Positions 61,198 to 64,000 of a DNA stretch of 64,000 nt are shown here, one piece after another (position 1 is the stretch's first letter; each line of letters opens with the position of its first letter). The translations under genes were made by a program, and so were the position numbers. The notes below the pieces were generated by a model. The model searched no databases and was not told where the DNA came from. It was given only the letters and a program-made list of their open reading frames with translations. Source of the stretch: Phyllobacterium phragmitis (lineage in GTDB: Bacteria > Pseudomonadota > Alphaproteobacteria > Rhizobiales > Rhizobiaceae); contig NZ_PVBR01000008.1 in the NCBI RefSeq assembly GCF_002980495.1, positions 1-64,000 of the forward strand, in the 5' to 3' direction.

Positions 61198-64000
61198 ATG
61201 AACATGATGCCCGCCACCGTGACTGGCGATACGGACGCGCGGATCCCGCTCAGCTCGGAAGCCGACACCGCCGGCGCCATCCTCGCGGCGGCGCAACTCC
61301 TTCTCCCTCATCTCGAGCGCGGCCAGCGCACCGACGCTCCGACGCTACGTCACGCGATGGAGACCGCCTTCGGCGCCTCCGATGCGTCGGGCGTCTGGAC
61401 CTGGAAGACCGCCTACGAAGCCTGCGAGGCGGCGACAGTGCTGTTCCTGCGCAGGTACGGCAGGGCGCTTTTCCGCAAGGCTGGCTCGCCGGCCGCCGCG
61501 CTTTCCATGCTGGAGAAGATCGCTGATCTGCTGCCCACGCACACGCGCCGTTCCGAAGAAGCGCAGTCCTTCCAGCAGTTTTCCACCCCAATCCCGCTTG
61601 GCTTGGTCGCGGCGACCGCCGCAGCCATTACTCCGGTCGACCGCGTGCTGGAGCCGTCGGCCGGCACCGGTCTGCTCGCCATCCTCGCCGAGATCTCCGG
61701 CGGTACGCTCGTTCTCAACGAACTGGCCGAGACGCGTGCCGGTCTTCTTTCGTTCCTCTTTCCGGCCCTTGCCGTCACGCGCTTCGACGCGGCCCAGATC
61801 GACGATCATCTTGACCCAAGCCTTGTTCCGACCGTGGTGCTGATGAACCCGCCATTCTCCGCCATGGCCAATGTCGAGACGCGCATGGCCGGCGCGGCAT
61901 TCCGCCATGTCGCCTCGGCGCTGGCGCGCCTGGCTCCGGGCGGGCGGCTCGTTACCATCACCGGTGCCAACTTCGCGCCCGACGCACCGGCCTGGGCCTC
62001 CGCCTATGCTCGCCTTCAGGAGCGCGGCCGTGTCGTGTTTTCTGCGGCTATCGATGGCTCCGTCTATGCGAAGCATGGCACGACGTTTGCGACGCGGCTT
62101 ACCGTCGTCGATAAGCTGCCCGCCGATGACCCATCCGTGTTCCCGGCCGCTCCCGGTGTCGCGCCGGACGCGGCGGCGCTGATGGGCTGGGTAGCCGAGC
62201 ATGTGCCGGCCCGTTTGCCGATCGATCCCGCCATGGCTGTTCCGGTCGCCGCTACGCCTGCGCCGCGCACCGTGCGCGGGTACATCGCCCGTGCCGTCAA
62301 GGCCGCGCCCAGAAAACCTCTGGCCGAGCTGGAGGGCGTTGATCTCGCTTATGAGACCGCCGAGCGGCGGGAGGCGGATGCCGGCCGCATCACGGACGCC
62401 ATCTATGAGGAATACGCGCTTCAGTCGATCCGCATTCCCGATGCGCAGCCTCATCCGACCAAGCTGGTGCAGTCTGCGGCGATGGCCTCCGTCGCGCCGC
62501 CGAAGCCGAGCTACCGGCCGCGCCTGCCGGCCAATCTCGTCTCGGACGGCCTGTTGTCCGACGCCCAACTCGAAACTCTGATCTATGCCGGCGAAGCCCA
62601 TTCCGATCGTCTCGCCGGATCGTGGACGGTCGACGAGACCTTCGACGTCGTGAAGGCCGCTCCAGACGATGCAACGGATGTCGTGCGCTTCCGCCGCGGT
62701 TTCATGATCGGCGACGGCACCGGCGTCGGCAAGGGCCGCGAATCCGCGAGTATCATCCTGGACAACTGGATGCGGGGACGCCGCAAAGCGCTATGGATCT
62801 CCAAGTCGGACAAACTTCTCGAGGACGCGCAGCGGGACTGGTCAGCGCTCGGCATGGAGCGTCTGCTGATTACGCCGCAGTCGCGTTTCCCCCAGGGCAA
62901 GCCGATCACGCTGTCCGAGGGCATCCTGTTCACGACCTACGCCACGCTTCGCACGGACGAGCGCGGCGGGAAGGCGTCCCGCGTCAAGCAGATCGTCGAT
63001 TGGCTTGGCGCCGACTTCGACAGCGTCATCATTTTCGACGAATGCCATGCGTTACAGAACGCGGTCGGCACCAAAGGCGAGCGCGGCGACACCGCGCCCT
63101 CGCAACAGGGCCGGGCCGGCCTGCGCCTTCAGCATGCGCTCCCCGATGCCCGCGTCGTCTATGTCTCGGCCACAGGCGCAACCAATGTCCATAATCTCGC
63201 CTATGCGCAGCGGCTTGGCCTGTGGGGCGGCGAGGATTTTCCGTTCAGCACGAGAGCGGAATTCGTGGAGGCGATCGAAGCCGGCGGCGTCGCGGCAATG
63301 GAGGTGCTGGCCCGTGACCTGCGCGCGCTCGGTCTTTACACCGCCCGCTCACTCTCCTTTGACGGTGTCGAATACGAACTGGTCGAGCATGAACTGACGC
63401 CCGAGCAGACGCGCATCTACGACGCCTATGCCGGCGCTTTCGCCGTCATCCACAACAATCTCGACGCGGCCATGGAGGCGGCCAACATCACCGGCTCGTC
63501 CGGGACGTTGAACCGGCAGGCCAAGTCCGCCGCACGCTCGGCCTTCGAGAGCACCAAGCAGCGCTTCTTCGGTCATCTGCTGACCTCGATGAAGACGCCA
63601 ACTCTGCTGCGCTCGATCACCCGCGATCTGGAGGCAGGCCATGCCGCCGTCGTACAGATCGTCTCGACCGGCGAAGCGCTCACCGAGCGCCGCCTTGCCG
63701 AGATTCCCACCGAGGAATGGAACGATCTGAGGATCGACCTCTCTCCTCGCGAGTACGTACTCACATATTTGCAACATTCCTTTCCGGTGCAGCTCTATGA
63801 GCCGTTCACTGACTCGGAGGGCAATCTGTCGTCGCGGCCAGTCACGCGCGACGGCCAGCCGGTCGAAAGCCGCGAGGCCGTCGCCCGGCGCGACGCGCTG
63901 ATCGAAAAGCTCGCCAGCCTGCCACCGGTCCCCGGCGCGCTCGACCAGATCGTCCAGCATTTTGGCACCGACATGGTGGCGGAAGTGACGGGCCGGTCCC
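61198..64000 (+). CDS. Methylase-helicase, strawberry-notch type (3' partial)
   Basis: The reading frame is open from the ATG at 61198 to the window edge (934 codons seen). It has two parts. An N-terminal N6-adenine-methylase-like domain shows VLEPSAGTGLLAI (residue 150) and LMNPPFSAM (NPPF at 217). A superfamily 2 helicase domain has Walker A GDGTGVGKG (about 505), LFTTYATLR, the DECH box FDECHALQN (about 614) and VSATGATNVHNLAYAQRLGL. The last visible part (LDQIVQHFGTDMVAEVTGRS) is the bacterial strawberry-notch signature. Such giants of ICEs may protect or remodel transferred DNA. It follows leader motif 4. Confidence 0.9.
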   Translation, partial: MNMMPATVTGDTDARIPLSSEADTAGAILAAAQLLLPHLERGQRTDAPTLRHAMETAFGASDASGVWTWKTAYEACEAATVLFLRRYGRALFRKAGSPAAALSMLEKIADLLPTHTRRSEEAQSFQQFSTPIPLGLVAATAAAITPVDRVLEPSAGTGLLAILAEISGGTLVLNELAETRAGLLSFLFPALAVTRFDAAQIDDHLDPSLVPTVVLMNPPFSAMANVETRMAGAAFRHVASALARLAPGGRLVTITGANFAPDAPAWASAYARLQERGRVVFSAAIDGSVYAKHGTTFATRLTVVDKLPADDPSVFPAAPGVAPDAAALMGWVAEHVPARLPIDPAMAVPVAATPAPRTVRGYIARAVKAAPRKPLAELEGVDLAYETAERREADAGRITDAIYEEYALQSIRIPDAQPHPTKLVQSAAMASVAPPKPSYRPRLPANLVSDGLLSDAQLETLIYAGEAHSDRLAGSWTVDETFDVVKAAPDDATDVVRFRRGFMIGDGTGVGKGRESASIILDNWMRGRRKALWISKSDKLLEDAQRDWSALGMERLLITPQSRFPQGKPITLSEGILFTTYATLRTDERGGKASRVKQIVDWLGADFDSVIIFDECHALQNAVGTKGERGDTAPSQQGRAGLRLQHALPDARVVYVSATGATNVHNLAYAQRLGLWGGEDFPFSTRAEFVEAIEAGGVAAMEVLARDLRALGLYTARSLSFDGVEYELVEHELTPEQTRIYDAYAGAFAVIHNNLDAAMEAANITGSSGTLNRQAKSAARSAFESTKQRFFGHLLTSMKTPTLLRSITRDLEAGHAAVVQIVSTGEALTERRLAEIPTEEWNDLRIDLSPREYVLTYLQHSFPVQLYEPFTDSEGNLSSRPVTRDGQPVESREAVARRDALIEKLASLPPVPGALDQIVQHFGTDMVAEVTGRS

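Noticed and set aside
19311-64000. Insertion sequences or transposons in the accessory region
   Set aside because: No transposase gene or flanking terminal inverted repeats were recognised; all recombinase genes seen are integrase or large serine recombinase types.

Overview
The window looks like a chromosomal segment of an alphaproteobacterium of the Hyphomicrobiales, most probably the Brucella/Ochrobactrum group. This is an inference from the GC-rich codon use, the guaB - rsmB - guaA arrangement, the oxyR/katA pair and the style of the intergenic palindromes; no database search was run. It splits into a core backbone (1 to about 19.3 kb) and a long composite accessory region (19.3 kb to the window end).

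Core backbone. After a damaged small locus and a tRNA-Gln come a fluoride riboswitch with two crcB genes and a DUF190 gene (fluoride export), a Ppx/GppA phosphatase overlapping rlmE, a DHA2-type MFS exporter, a Tat-exported metallo-beta-lactamase-fold hydrolase, a ClC chloride transporter, guaB, a MAPEG protein, divergent oxyR and katA, rsmB, a thioesterase, an MTA/SAH nucleosidase and guaA. Five paired-palindrome intergenic repeats lie in this part and I saw none in the accessory part.

Element 1 (about 19.3-41.6 kb) sits at the 3' end of guaA. It starts with a tyrosine integrase and an AlpA-like gene. Cargo follows: a LysR gene, a TetR gene, an SDR - DoxX - nitroreductase - amidase operon and a divergent LysR gene. 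The remains of an ICE backbone come next (DUF2274, trbI, trbG, trbF, trbL, trbK, trbJ, trbE, DUF2840, RHH protein, parA, repA, HTH protein). Two internal deletions are visible: one fuses trbG to trbI, the other fuses DUF2840 to trbE and removes the places where the relaxase, coupling protein and trbBCD normally lie. A LysR/MFS pair has landed against abiEii of an AbiE toxin-antitoxin pair. Copies of one 12-mer lie at both ends of the element.

Element 2 (about 41.8-53.2 kb) is bounded by two directly repeated fragments resembling the 3' end of initiator tRNA-Met. It holds an MFS/TetR pair, an HxlR/NmrA pair, an ATPase remnant, traD and traC divergent from a Ti-type traA relaxase/helicase with an oriT-like site between them, a PIN/RHH toxin-antitoxin pair and a large serine recombinase. 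It has a relaxase and oriT but no T4SS, so it reads as an integrative mobilizable element.

Element 3 (53.2 kb to beyond the window) begins at the same tRNA-like fragment with a second, convergent serine recombinase. A GNAT/DUF1778 toxin-antitoxin pair follows, then a (+)-strand block: ArdC anti-restriction protein, a frameshifted DUF2958 gene, a coiled-coil protein, a 714-aa ParB-like protein, an ArdB/KlcA anti-restriction protein and a methylase-helicase of the strawberry-notch type that runs off the window. Four of these genes (ardC, parB-like, klcA-like, methylase-helicase) share a similar 5' leader with a conserved ACGGGTT...GAGAGAG...CGTC pattern just before the ribosome binding site. 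This is the most interesting candidate for an undescribed regulatory system here.
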